Of a stretch of DNA of 64,000 nt, positions 9,279-21,053 are shown one piece after another. Position 1 is the stretch's first letter. Every line of letters starts with the position of its first letter. The position numbers and the translations under genes are program-made. The notes under the pieces were generated by a model. That model was given only the letters and a program-made list of their open reading frames with translations. It was not told the DNA's origin and searched no databases. Source of the stretch: an uncultured Eubacteriales bacterium (GTDB lineage Bacteria > Bacillota > Clostridia > Christensenellales > Aristaeellaceae); NCBI GenBank assembly GCA_902765395.1, contig CACWZP010000002.1:62001-126000 (forward strand), written 5' to 3'.

Positions 9279-10676
9279 ATGGCACAGTATTTGATCAAGG
9301 ATTTGTACACGAACATGCCCGCGGCGGACGTTCAGGGCGTGAAGGTGAGCGGCTGGGTGCGCACGATGCGCGAGAGCAAGACCTTCGCCTTCGTGGAGCT
9401 GAACGACGGCACGTATTTCAAGAACCTGCAGATCATCCTGGAGGCGGACAAGCTGCCCGGCTATGCCGAGCTGGTGAAGCGCATCACCACCGGCGCGGCC
9501 ATCGAGGCCGAGGGCACCCTGGCGCTGACGCCGGAGATGAAGCAGCCCTTTGAGCTGAAGGCGGAGGCGATCACCGTGGTGGGCGAGAGCCCCAGCGACT
9601 ATCCGCTGCAGAAGAAGCGCCACACGCTGGAGTACCTGCGCACCATCCAGCACCTGCGTCCCCGCGCCAACCTGTTCCAGTGCGCGTTTCGCGTGCGCAG
9701 CGTGGCGGCCCAGGCCATCCACCGCTTCTTCCACGACAAGGGCTATGTGTATGTTCACACCCCGCTGATCACCGGCAGCGACTGCGAGGGCGCGGGCGAG
9801 ATGTTCCGCGTGTCCACGCTGGACCCGGACGCCCTGCCGCTGGATGAGCACGGCAAGACCGATTTCAGCAAGGACTTCTTCGGCAAGCCCGTTTCCCTGA
9901 CCGTGTCCGGCCAGCTGAACGCCGAGATCTTCGCCATGGCCTTCCGCAATGTCTACACCTTCGGGCCCACCTTCCGCGCGGAGGAGAGCTACACGCCCCG
10001 CCACGCCGCGGAGTTCTGGATGATCGAGCCGGAGATCGCCTTCGCGGACCTGTCCATCGACATGGACCTGCAGGAGGAGATGGTGAAGTACATCATCGCC
10101 GCGGTGCTTCAGGAGTGCCCGGAGGAGATGAACTTCCTGAACAGCTTCGTGGACAAGGGCCTGATCGAGCGTTTGGCGTTCGTGCGCGACAGCGAATTCG
10201 TGCGCTGCAGCTACACCGAGGCCATCGACATCCTGAAGAAGTCCGGCGAGAAGTTCGAATATCCCATCGAATGGGGCAGCGACCTGCAGACCGAACACGA
10301 GCGGTACCTGACCGAAAAGCACTTCGGCAAGCCTGTGTTCGTCACCGACTGGCCCAAAGAGATCAAGGCCTTCTACATGCGCATGAACGACGACGGCAAG
10401 ACCGTGGCGGCGGCCGACCTGCTGGTGCCCGCCGTGGGCGAGCTGTGTGGCGGCAGCCAGCGCGAGGAGCGCTACGACGTGCTGAAGGCGCGCATCGAGG
10501 AGCTGGGCATGAACCCGGAGGACTACTGGTGGTACCTGGAGCTGCGCAAGTACGGCACCGCCGAGCATGCCGGCTTCGGCATGGGTTTCGAGCGCATGAT
10601 CATGTACCTGACCGGCATCGCCAACATCCGCGACGTGCTGCCCTTCCCGCGCACCACGGGCAACGCGGACTTCTGA
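9279..10676 (+). CDS. asnS: Asparagine--tRNA ligase
   Basis: Class IIb aminoacyl-tRNA synthetase that charges tRNA-Asn. The N-terminal OB-fold anticodon-binding domain (residues 1-110, [14 protein letters not shown]) is followed by the catalytic core with motif 2 ([17 protein letters not shown]) and motif 3 ([15 protein letters not shown]). Length 465 fits AsnRS. The ATG at 9279 follows AGAGGG; open frame further upstream lacks homology. It has its own promoter and seems to be a single gene. A dedicated AsnRS means the indirect GatCAB route is not essential for Asn-tRNA here. Confidence 0.96.
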   Translation: MAQYLIKDLYTNMPAADVQGVKVSGWVRTMRESKTFAFVELNDGTYFKNLQIILEADKLPGYAELVKRITTGAAIEAEGTLALTPEMKQPFELKAEAITVVGESPSDYPLQKKRHTLEYLRTIQHLRPRANLFQCAFRVRSVAAQAIHRFFHDKGYVYVHTPLITGSDCEGAGEMFRVSTLDPDALPLDEHGKTDFSKDFFGKPVSLTVSGQLNAEIFAMAFRNVYTFGPTFRAEESYTPRHAAEFWMIEPEIAFADLSIDMDLQEEMVKYIIAAVLQECPEEMNFLNSFVDKGLIERLAFVRDSEFVRCSYTEAIDILKKSGEKFEYPIEWGSDLQTEHERYLTEKHFGKPVFVTDWPKEIKAFYMRMNDDGKTVAAADLLVPAVGELCGGSQREERYDVLKARIEELGMNPEDYWWYLELRKYGTAEHAGFGMGFERMIMYLTGIANIRDVLPFPRTTGNADF

Positions 10677-10696
10677 TCGACCTGGCTCATAAAGAC

Positions 10697-10724
10697 GCGG
10701 GGGCGGCGTTGCGCTGCCCCTGCG
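10697..10724. repeat. GGGGCGGC palindromic repeat, copy 2
   Basis: GGGGGCGGCGTTGCGCTGCC core, just after asnS. Same family as copies at 6465, 20608, 20923, 24266, 26847 and 38589. Confidence 0.7.
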
Positions 10725-10776
10725 ATCGTATGAAGCTGGGTGATGGATGGTTGTCGCGGTGGATACCGCGTGCCGT

Positions 10777-10825
10777 GTCATTGCGAGGAGGTCGGGCACA
10801 GTCCCAACCGACGCGGCAATCCGGG
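10777..10825. repeat. Dispersed repeat, GTCATTGCGAGGAG family
   Basis: A half-copy of the element seen twice in inverted orientation at 38651-38750: it begins GTCATTGCGAGGAGG and ends GCGGCAATCCGGG. Similar elements are widespread in Firmicutes genomes. It lies directly upstream of the small membrane-anchored protein gene. Confidence 0.6.
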
Positions 10826-10883
10826 TATACCCTTGACGGATCCATGCAATAATACGAAAAAGACTTGGTGGAGGTCTCTGCCC

Positions 10884-11357
10884 ATGCGCAAGCTCACGGC
10901 CCTGTTGATTATGGCGTTGGTGCTGCTGGCGGGCTTTGCCGGCTGGTTCTACGTGGGCGGCACGCTGCGCGCGCAGGTGGCCATACAGACCGCGAAGGCG
11001 GGGGACTATCCCGAGGCCTACGGGGCCATCCGCGCCCTGCTGGCCAGCGGCTCCGCGCCGCAGACCTTCACCGCCGCTGAGCTGCCGGAGGATCCCACGG
11101 GCTTCACGCTGGTGGACGCCAGGATCACCCTGAGTAACCGGGGCCTGTTTCCGGCGGAGTGGCTGGACATCCGCGCCGAGGCTGCCCCGGGGGACATCGC
11201 GGTCTACGCCCTCACCGGCGAGGGCAGCGACGTGCCCGCCCGGGACAGCGCTACGGTGAACCTGAAGTGGATCACCACCGCCCCCGCCGACGCCGAGCGC
11301 GCGATACGGATCCAGTACTATGTGCACGGCATGAAGCGGGAGATCACGGTGAGATAA
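10884..11357 (+). CDS. Small membrane-anchored protein of unknown function
   Basis: 157 residues. An N-terminal signal-anchor helix (residues 4-25, LTALLIMALVLLAGFAGWFY) is followed by an extracytoplasmic domain with a predicted beta-sandwich pattern (FTLVDARITLSNRGLFPAEW, then VNLKWITTAPADAERAIRIQ). The pattern resembles accessory domains that form immunoglobulin-like folds, but I do not recognise a family. GGAGG at 10870-10874 is 9 bases before the ATG, which decides the start. It appears monocistronic, bounded downstream by a strong hairpin at 11524. Confidence 0.72.
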   Translation: MRKLTALLIMALVLLAGFAGWFYVGGTLRAQVAIQTAKAGDYPEAYGAIRALLASGSAPQTFTAAELPEDPTGFTLVDARITLSNRGLFPAEWLDIRAEAAPGDIAVYALTGEGSDVPARDSATVNLKWITTAPADAERAIRIQYYVHGMKREITVR

Positions 11358-11420
11358 TACTAATCTTAACCAAAAATCAACCATCCTGCGGCGTCTTTTC
11401 CGCGATGTCTGCGTTGTCGG

Positions 11421-11451
11421 CCCTTGACTTGCCCCGGGGGCAAATCAAGGG
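11421..11451. repeat. Inverted repeat in 3' region
   Basis: CCCTTGA-C-TTGCCCC pairs with GGGGCAA-A-TCAAGGG, a 14 bp dyad with one mismatch and a one-base centre. No gene overlaps it. It could be a transcript-end structure or a protein-binding site; no T-tract follows. Confidence 0.5.
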
Positions 11452-11523
11452 AAATCAACGCTGAAATGCAGCTCGAGATGCCGAAAATGCATATTCGGGA
11501 TTTTAGAAACACACTCCAGTATT

Positions 11524-11560
11524 AAAACGCCGCGCTGGCACTTGGCCAGCGCGGCGTTTT
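11524..11560. terminator. Strong bidirectional terminator
   Basis: Perfect 16 bp stem AAAACGCCGCGCTGGC / GCCAGCGCGGCGTTTT with a 5-base loop and T-rich ends on both strands. It sits between two convergent genes and ends one base before the stop codon of the minus-strand gene. Confidence 0.9.
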
Positions 11561-13111
11561 TCATGCCTTATCCGGCTTGGGTTTGCCCAGCTTCATGGCA
11601 TCCGGGGTTCCGAAGGTGCGGCGCACCAGCGTCTCCACATAGCGCTCCATCCGCGCGCCGTGATCCCTGGTGGTGAACAGGCGCAGCTGGTTGGTCTGGT
11701 TGAACCAGACGACCTTCAGCAGATCGCCCAGCACTTCGCTCGCCCCGCCGACGCCCAGCGCGCTGTATTCCCCCTGCAGCTCGGGCATCTGGCGCAGGTC
11801 GCCGCCATGGCCGCGGTAGGAATCCACCAGCTCCGTCTCGCTGCCGCTCGGATGGGACACCGACACCGTGCCGATGGCATCCAGGTCCGCGCCGTTCAGA
11901 TAGGCGGCCCAGTCCACCATCATCGCCCAGCCGTAGGGCCGTGCATCCAGCAGCACGTCATACTGATGCCAGGGGCCACTCTGGCTCTGCCGGATGGCGC
12001 GGATGAAGGTGATGTCGTCCAGCGCTTCCTCGGGGTCGTCGCCGCTCGCCCGCCTGGAGACAGCGGCGAACTCCTCCGGGGAAACGGAGTGCGGCATGGC
12101 CTCGTCCTCGGTAAAATACGGCTTTGGGCCAGGAGCCGGGAAGGTGCCCCAAGGGCCGGAGAACTGCTCGTTGGCCGTGCACAGAGGATTCCCTGTATCC
12201 ACCCTCGAGGTCAGGGCCGGCTCTTTCAGCATGACCCGATACTGCTTGAGGCTCAGCGGATACAGCAGGGTCTGGCTGGAGTCGCAGTAATCCATCTTCT
12301 GCTCCCACAGCATGCAGACGACCCGCCCGTTCGACAGCACCACGTGCCCGAGCTTGTATTCCAGGTCCGGGTGTGGATCGTCGGTCATCAGCTTCAGGGG
12401 CACGTCAGACTTGAAGTCCCCCAGGCCATAGCGCCGCGGGCCCTCCGGCGCTTTCGCCGGGGAATTCCCGAGAGGCGCCTCCGTGCCGGCACCGTCCGGT
12501 GGTATCAGGGCGTCCACCTCATACGCGCCGGGCACCCACTGGCCGCTTGCGTCCTTCACAAAGCCGCGCTGTGCCATGGCCTCATCCGGGTCCATGCCCA
12601 GCTTGCCGATGTCCATGGAGGCCTGATAGCCCCGGTGCTGCCGCTCGATCTGGCGCGCCTCCTCGTGGGTGATCGCCCTGGGCTTGGCTGAATCGCCTGT
12701 TCGCAGCCAGAACCGGCCGTCCACAAAGTGGATCGCCTTGTCCGCGAATACCACCCGCTTGGGTCGGGGCTGCGCCGGTCCGGGCTGTCGATCCCCGGGG
12801 GCGGGTTCGAGCGGGCTTGCCGATGGCTCGCGGGCGATGGGGTTGCCGGCCTTGTCCGGCACGATCGGGACCGCTTGCGGGACGCTTTTCGCCGCCTGAC
12901 CCTGGCCGTCCTTGCTCTTGTTGTACATCCTTGCGCCAAGCCAGAACAACCCGGCAAACACCGCCAGCATGATCAGCACGGACATGGTGTTTTGAAACGG
13001 CGTTCCCTTCATTCCCCTGATCAGCTTGGATATACTGGACAGTATGGTGACAAAGCTGGTCCCGAACATGACCATCAGTGCGATCCCGGCGCCGCGAAGC
13101 AGCTTTTTCAC
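11561..13111 (-). CDS. Unrecognised membrane-anchored protein, 516 aa
   Basis: I do not recognise this gene. It starts with GTG at 13111: GGAGG is 9 bases upstream, and the nearby ATG is out of frame. Two hydrophobic segments (about residues 8-28 and 42-61) are followed by a Pro/Gln/Ala-rich linker (about 75-125) and a large soluble part of about 390 residues. The linker is followed by VVFADKAIHFVDGRFWLRTG. Tryptophans and acidic stretches are frequent; no catalytic motif stands out. It is followed by a strong terminator and preceded by the lacZ terminator, so it is its own transcription unit. An envelope or secretion-related role is only a guess. Confidence 0.7.
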   Translation of the reverse strand: MKKLLRGAGIALMVMFGTSFVTILSSISKLIRGMKGTPFQNTMSVLIMLAVFAGLFWLGARMYNKSKDGQGQAAKSVPQAVPIVPDKAGNPIAREPSASPLEPAPGDRQPGPAQPRPKRVVFADKAIHFVDGRFWLRTGDSAKPRAITHEEARQIERQHRGYQASMDIGKLGMDPDEAMAQRGFVKDASGQWVPGAYEVDALIPPDGAGTEAPLGNSPAKAPEGPRRYGLGDFKSDVPLKLMTDDPHPDLEYKLGHVVLSNGRVVCMLWEQKMDYCDSSQTLLYPLSLKQYRVMLKEPALTSRVDTGNPLCTANEQFSGPWGTFPAPGPKPYFTEDEAMPHSVSPEEFAAVSRRASGDDPEEALDDITFIRAIRQSQSGPWHQYDVLLDARPYGWAMMVDWAAYLNGADLDAIGTVSVSHPSGSETELVDSYRGHGGDLRQMPELQGEYSALGVGGASEVLGDLLKVVWFNQTNQLRLFTTRDHGARMERYVETLVRRTFGTPDAMKLGKPKPDKA

Positions 13112-13136
13112 GGCATACGACCTCCTTTTCCATCAT

Positions 13137-13182
13137 ACAAAACGGGCTGCCCCGGGGGAGTGGATCCCGCCGGGACAGCCCG
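13137..13182 (-). terminator. Terminator of lacZ
   Basis: Stem CGGGCTG-T-CCCGG / CCGGG-G-CAGCCCG on the minus strand (13143-13182), followed by TTTT, immediately after the lacZ stop codon. Confidence 0.75.
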
Positions 13183-13190
13183 CGGTTTTG

Positions 13191-17682
<4,492 letters not shown>

Positions 17683-17746
17683 GGTATGTATTCGCTCCTT
17701 GAAGGCGGAAAATCCGCCAGTATGGTCATTCCATCAGAATGCTACC

Positions 17747-17775
17747 ATTATATCCCCAACACGCGCCAATAACAA
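17747..17775 (-). promoter_or_regulatory. Promoter of the L,D-transpeptidase gene
   Basis: TTGTTA (17775-17770), 17-base spacer, TATAAT (17752-17747) on the minus strand, 65 bases before the start codon. Confidence 0.75.
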
Positions 17776-17803
17776 GGCGAATGTTTTAAATCTTTGTTGA
17801 CTG

Positions 17804-17941
17804 TCACGGCGCGTCCGTGGCCTGGGGCGTGGGTGTCGGGGCCTCGATCACCACGCTGCCCGCCTCCACCACCGCAAACCGGCAGGCGGACAGGGCGAGG
17901 GCGAGGGCCAGCGCCAGCAGGATGCAAATCAGCTTTTTCAT
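17804..17941 (-). CDS. Tiny putative lipoprotein, 45 aa
   Basis: A short frame encoding MKKLICILLALALALALSAC followed by 25 residues ending TPTPQATDAP. It has a basic start, a leucine/alanine-rich core and a lipobox LSAC with C20, the features of a lipoprotein signal peptide. The mature part would be only 26 residues with a Thr/Pro tail. The upstream AAAGG is only two bases from the ATG, which weakens the case. It sits just after the terminator of the isomerase gene. It could instead be a remnant of a longer lipoprotein. Confidence 0.5.
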   Translation of the reverse strand: MKKLICILLALALALALSACRFAVVEAGSVVIEAPTPTPQATDAP

Positions 17942-17958
17942 AGCCTTTCACAAACAGA

Positions 17959-17990
17959 GCCGCCGCGAAGGCTTGCACCCTCGCGGCGGC
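17959..17990 (-). terminator. Hairpin after the sugar isomerase gene
   Basis: GCCGCCGCGA / TCGCGGCGGC, 10 bp perfect stem with a 12-base loop, 14 bases past the isomerase stop on the minus strand. The T-tract is weak (CTCTGTTTG). Confidence 0.65.
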
Positions 17991-18004
17991 GGTCTCAAGT
18001 GGGA

Positions 18005-19492
18005 TTAAGCGAAGGGATTCTCGCTCTTGTAGTAGCAGCCCTTGGGCTGGTTGAAGCTGATCTTCTCGATGCCCAGATACTTCAGCACCTCGTAGATCGC
18101 CTTGCCGGCATGGCCGAAGGCCACGGCGCCGTGATGGGGATAGCCGTCCTCGATCAGCACATGGCGATAGAAGCGGTTCATCTCGGGGATGGCGAACACG
18201 CCGATGCCGCCGAAGGACTGGGTGGCCACGGGCAGGACCTCGCCCTCGGCGATGTAGGCCTGGAGCACGCTGTCCTTGTTGCCCTGGAGGCGATAGAAGG
18301 TGATGTCGCCGGGCACGATGTCGCCCTCGAGGGTGCCGCGGGTGATGTCGGGCTCTCCGCCGCCCTCAAGGCCGCGGTTCATGATCAGCTGGTACTTCAT
18401 GGTGCCGCAGCTAAGACGGCACATGGGGGTGTTGCCGCAGTGGAAGCCCATGAAGGTCTCGTTGTGGCGATAGTTGAACTTGCCCTCGATGCTCTCCTTG
18501 TACATATCGGCGGGCACGCTGTTGTTGATGTCCAGCAGGGTAACGGCTTCGCCGGTCACGCAGGTGCCGATGTACTCGGACAGGGCGCCGTAGATGTCCA
18601 CCTCGCAGGCGGTGCAGATGCCCATGCCGGTCAGGCGGCTGTTCACGTAGCAGGGCACGAAGCCGAACTCGGTCTGGAAGGCCGGCCAGCACTTGTTGGC
18701 CATGACCACATACTTCGCGGTGCCCTTGTTGGCCTCGATCCAATCCAGCAGGGTCAGCTCATACTGGGCCAGCTTCGGCAGGATGCCGGGATACTTGTTG
18801 CCCTCGCCCAGCTCGTCCTCCATCTCCTTGATCTTGGCGGGGATGCGGGGGTCGTTGGCATGCTCCTTGAAGGCCTTCAGCAGGTCCAGCTCGGAGTTCT
18901 CCTGCACGTTCACGCCCAGCTTGAAGATGGGGGCGATGGGGGCGTTGCAGGCCAGGAAGTCGAAGGGACGGGGACCGAAGGTGATGATCTTCAGGTCCTG
19001 CAGGCCCAGCAGGGTGCGGGCGATGGGCAGGAAGTCGATGATCTCGTTGGCGCAGTACTCGGCGTCGCCCACGGGATACTCGGGGATATAGGCCTTGATG
19101 CCGGACAGCTTCAGGTTGTAGGAAGCGTTCAGCATGCCGCAATAGGCGTCGCCGCGGTCGCTGGACAGCACGCCCACGTTCTCCTCGGCAGCCGCGATGT
19201 ACATCACGGGGCCGCCGAACAGCTTGGCGATCTGGGTCTCGGGGCCCTCGGGGCCGAAGTTGCCCAGAAACACCACCAGCGCGTTGATGCCGGAAGCCTT
19301 GATCTCCTCATAGGCCTCGGCCACGTTGGCGTCGATGCCTCCCTCGATGATGGTCTGGATCTCGGTGATCTCGAAATTCTTGGCCTTCAGCTTTTCGACG
19401 ATGGCCTTGCGGCGCTTTTCAGAGAGGGTGATCGGGAAGCAGTCGCGGCTGACCGCGATGATGCCCATCTTGACCTGCGGGATGTTGTTCAT
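18005..19492 (-). CDS. L-fucose/L-arabinose isomerase family protein
   Basis: Aldose-ketose isomerase-like enzyme of 495 residues (COG2407-type). The fold's metal-site regions are seen as ACEVDIYGALS, TLLDINNSVP and FHCGNTPMC, with an N-terminal Rossmann-like segment (MGIIAVSRDCFP). The exact sugar is unknown; proteins of this broad family also act on sugars other than fucose and arabinose. GGAGGAG precedes the ATG. It is divergent from a class II aldolase gene with 258 bases between them, so the two may handle one sugar pathway, although no kinase is nearby. It has a strong promoter of its own. Confidence 0.85.
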   Translation of the reverse strand: MNNIPQVKMGIIAVSRDCFPITLSEKRRKAIVEKLKAKNFEITEIQTIIEGGIDANVAEAYEEIKASGINALVVFLGNFGPEGPETQIAKLFGGPVMYIAAAEENVGVLSSDRGDAYCGMLNASYNLKLSGIKAYIPEYPVGDAEYCANEIIDFLPIARTLLGLQDLKIITFGPRPFDFLACNAPIAPIFKLGVNVQENSELDLLKAFKEHANDPRIPAKIKEMEDELGEGNKYPGILPKLAQYELTLLDWIEANKGTAKYVVMANKCWPAFQTEFGFVPCYVNSRLTGMGICTACEVDIYGALSEYIGTCVTGEAVTLLDINNSVPADMYKESIEGKFNYRHNETFMGFHCGNTPMCRLSCGTMKYQLIMNRGLEGGGEPDITRGTLEGDIVPGDITFYRLQGNKDSVLQAYIAEGEVLPVATQSFGGIGVFAIPEMNRFYRHVLIEDGYPHHGAVAFGHAGKAIYEVLKYLGIEKISFNQPKGCYYKSENPFA

Positions 19493-19554
19493 AGGTATCT
19501 CCTCCTTGTTTATTTGTTAGTCACATATAACTTCTGCGTAACCTTTACGATATA

Positions 19555-19583
19555 ATTTTAGCAAGAATTTTCATGTACGTCAA
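19555..19583 (-). promoter_or_regulatory. Promoter of the sugar isomerase gene
   Basis: TTGACG (19583-19578), 17-base spacer, TAAAAT (19560-19555) on the minus strand. The AT-rich space 19493-19750 between the divergent genes holds no other gene; a TACAAT at 19707 may serve the aldolase but lacks a good -35 match. Confidence 0.75.
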
Positions 19584-19750
19584 TACCTGTGCAGTGCAAA
19601 ATAGCGCATGAATTGCGATTTGTGTAATCATTGTGCGCATTAATTTCATAATGAGGTCGACGGTTGATTTTACACAGCCGTGCGGGCAGCGCCGCAAAAA
19701 GCCGTATACAATAGTACTGTCAATCCATTTTGCAACGGGAGGCGAGCCGC

Positions 19751-20596
19751 ATGCTGGTCAATATGAGGACAATGCTTGAGAATGCCCGGAGGGGCGGCTG
19801 GGGCGTGGGCTTTTTCAACGCCGTGAACGTGGAGATGGCCCGCTCCGTGATCGAGACGGCGGAGGAGCTGAACGCGCCGGTGATCGTGGGCACGGCCCAG
19901 ATCCTGCTGCCGTATATGCCCCTGGAGCGGGTGGCGGAATACCTGATCCCCATGGCGAAGAAGGCGAAGGTGCCCGTGGCGGTGCACTACGACCACGGCC
20001 TGACCTTTGAAAAGTGCATGGAGGCGCTGCGGCTGGGCTTCACGTCCATCATGTACGACTGCTCCACCGCGCCCTATGAGGAGAACCTCGAAAACGTGGC
20101 GGAGATGGTGAAGATCTGCCATGCCATGGGCGCCACGGTGGAGGGCGAGCTGGGTCACGTGGGCGACAACGAGGGCGCGGGCAGGCTGGCCAATCCCTCC
20201 GATTACTACACCGATCCGGACGTGGCCGCGGACTTCGTGGCGCGCACCGGCGTGGACTGCCTGGCGGTGGCCGTCGGCAATGCCCACGGGGACTACAGGT
20301 TCCCGCCCAAGCTGGACTTTGAGCGCATCTCCACCATCTCCGGGGCCACGGGCGTGCCCCTGGTGCTCCACGGCGGCAGCGGTCTGGCCGACGACGACTT
20401 CCGCGAGGCCGTGAAGCGGGGCATCTCCAAGATCAACATCTTCACCGACCTGGACAAGGCCGGGCGGGCCGGCGCGGAGAAGGGCCTGGCCGAGGGCGCG
20501 AAGACCCTCATGCAGCTGATGCCCTACGAGATCGAGGCCATGAAGGCCGTGGTGAAGAACAAGATCGAGCTGTTCGGCTCGGTGGGGAAGGCGTAA
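19751..20596 (+). CDS. Class II fructose/tagatose-bisphosphate aldolase family
   Basis: Zinc-dependent aldolase (281 aa) that cleaves a ketose bisphosphate to dihydroxyacetone phosphate and an aldehyde. Seen motifs are the metal-site VAVHYDHGLTFEKC, EGELGHVGD, VGNAHGDYRFPPKLDF and the phosphate-binding LVLHGGSGL. The start is the ATG at 19751, 8 bases after GGGAGG; the 21 bases of open frame before it have no ribosome-binding site. This may be a pathway-specific enzyme rather than the glycolytic aldolase, given its divergent partner. The exact substrate is not determinable. Confidence 0.9.
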   Translation: MLVNMRTMLENARRGGWGVGFFNAVNVEMARSVIETAEELNAPVIVGTAQILLPYMPLERVAEYLIPMAKKAKVPVAVHYDHGLTFEKCMEALRLGFTSIMYDCSTAPYEENLENVAEMVKICHAMGATVEGELGHVGDNEGAGRLANPSDYYTDPDVAADFVARTGVDCLAVAVGNAHGDYRFPPKLDFERISTISGATGVPLVLHGGSGLADDDFREAVKRGISKINIFTDLDKAGRAGAEKGLAEGAKTLMQLMPYEIEAMKAVVKNKIELFGSVGKA

Positions 20597-20607
20597 AATC
20601 GCAATAA

Positions 20608-20634
20608 TGCAGGGGCGGCGCAAAGCGCCGCCCA
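20608..20634. repeat. GGGGCGGC palindromic repeat, copy 3
   Basis: AGGGGCGGCGCAAAGCGCCG core with a perfect inner stem GGGCGGCGC/GCGCCGCCC, 12 bases after the aldolase stop; it may double as a terminator-like structure. Confidence 0.75.
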
Positions 20635-20922
20635 ATCGAAGGACCGTTCCCCGGTTCCCCTCCGGAAAATGCTTCGGGAAGGAAATCGGGGGACGTTTTT
20701 TCGCGGCGGATTCCCGGCACAAGTGAGCCCACGGCATCAAAATGCTCGCGGAGGACACATGTTTCGTTTGCCGCGTCGCTCAAAAGTGCCAAGGTCAGGC
20801 AACCGGCGCAAAGCGCGGTTGGCCGGTTCGCCGGAGTCCGCAGGGCTTCGGCGAAAACCGTCTGGGAAATCCGCCGCCCAGCGATGAGGGATCAGCGAGG
20901 ATCGGGACTGCGTAAATGCTCT

Positions 20923-20948
20923 TGCAGGGGCGGTATTTTGCCGCTCCT
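20923..20948. repeat. GGGGCGGC palindromic repeat, copy 4
   Basis: TGCAGGGGCGGTATTTTGCC core, a diverged copy lying just upstream of the polA promoter. Confidence 0.65.
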
Positions 20949-20958
20949 CAACCCCCAT

Positions 20959-20987
20959 TTGTATTTTTCCCCGAACTGTGTTATAAT
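20959..20987 (+). promoter_or_regulatory. Promoter of polA-coaE
   Basis: TTGTAT (20959-20964), 17-base spacer, TATAAT (20982-20987), 66 bases before the polA ATG. Confidence 0.8.
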
Positions 20988-21053
20988 ACAATAGTAAAGT
21001 TTTAACCTGCCGGAACAGTGGCTTCGGCGGGAGAGGGTGAGGGAAGCAGACCC

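Larger units (their letters stand above)
20597..21053. other. Non-coding interval between aldolase and polA
   Basis: 457 bases without a gene I can support. It holds two GGGGCGGC repeat copies (20608 and 20923), several smaller inverted repeats such as GGCGCAAAGCGC-type palindromes, and the polA promoter near its end. Short open frames here show no ribosome-binding site or recognisable product. Confidence 0.7.
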
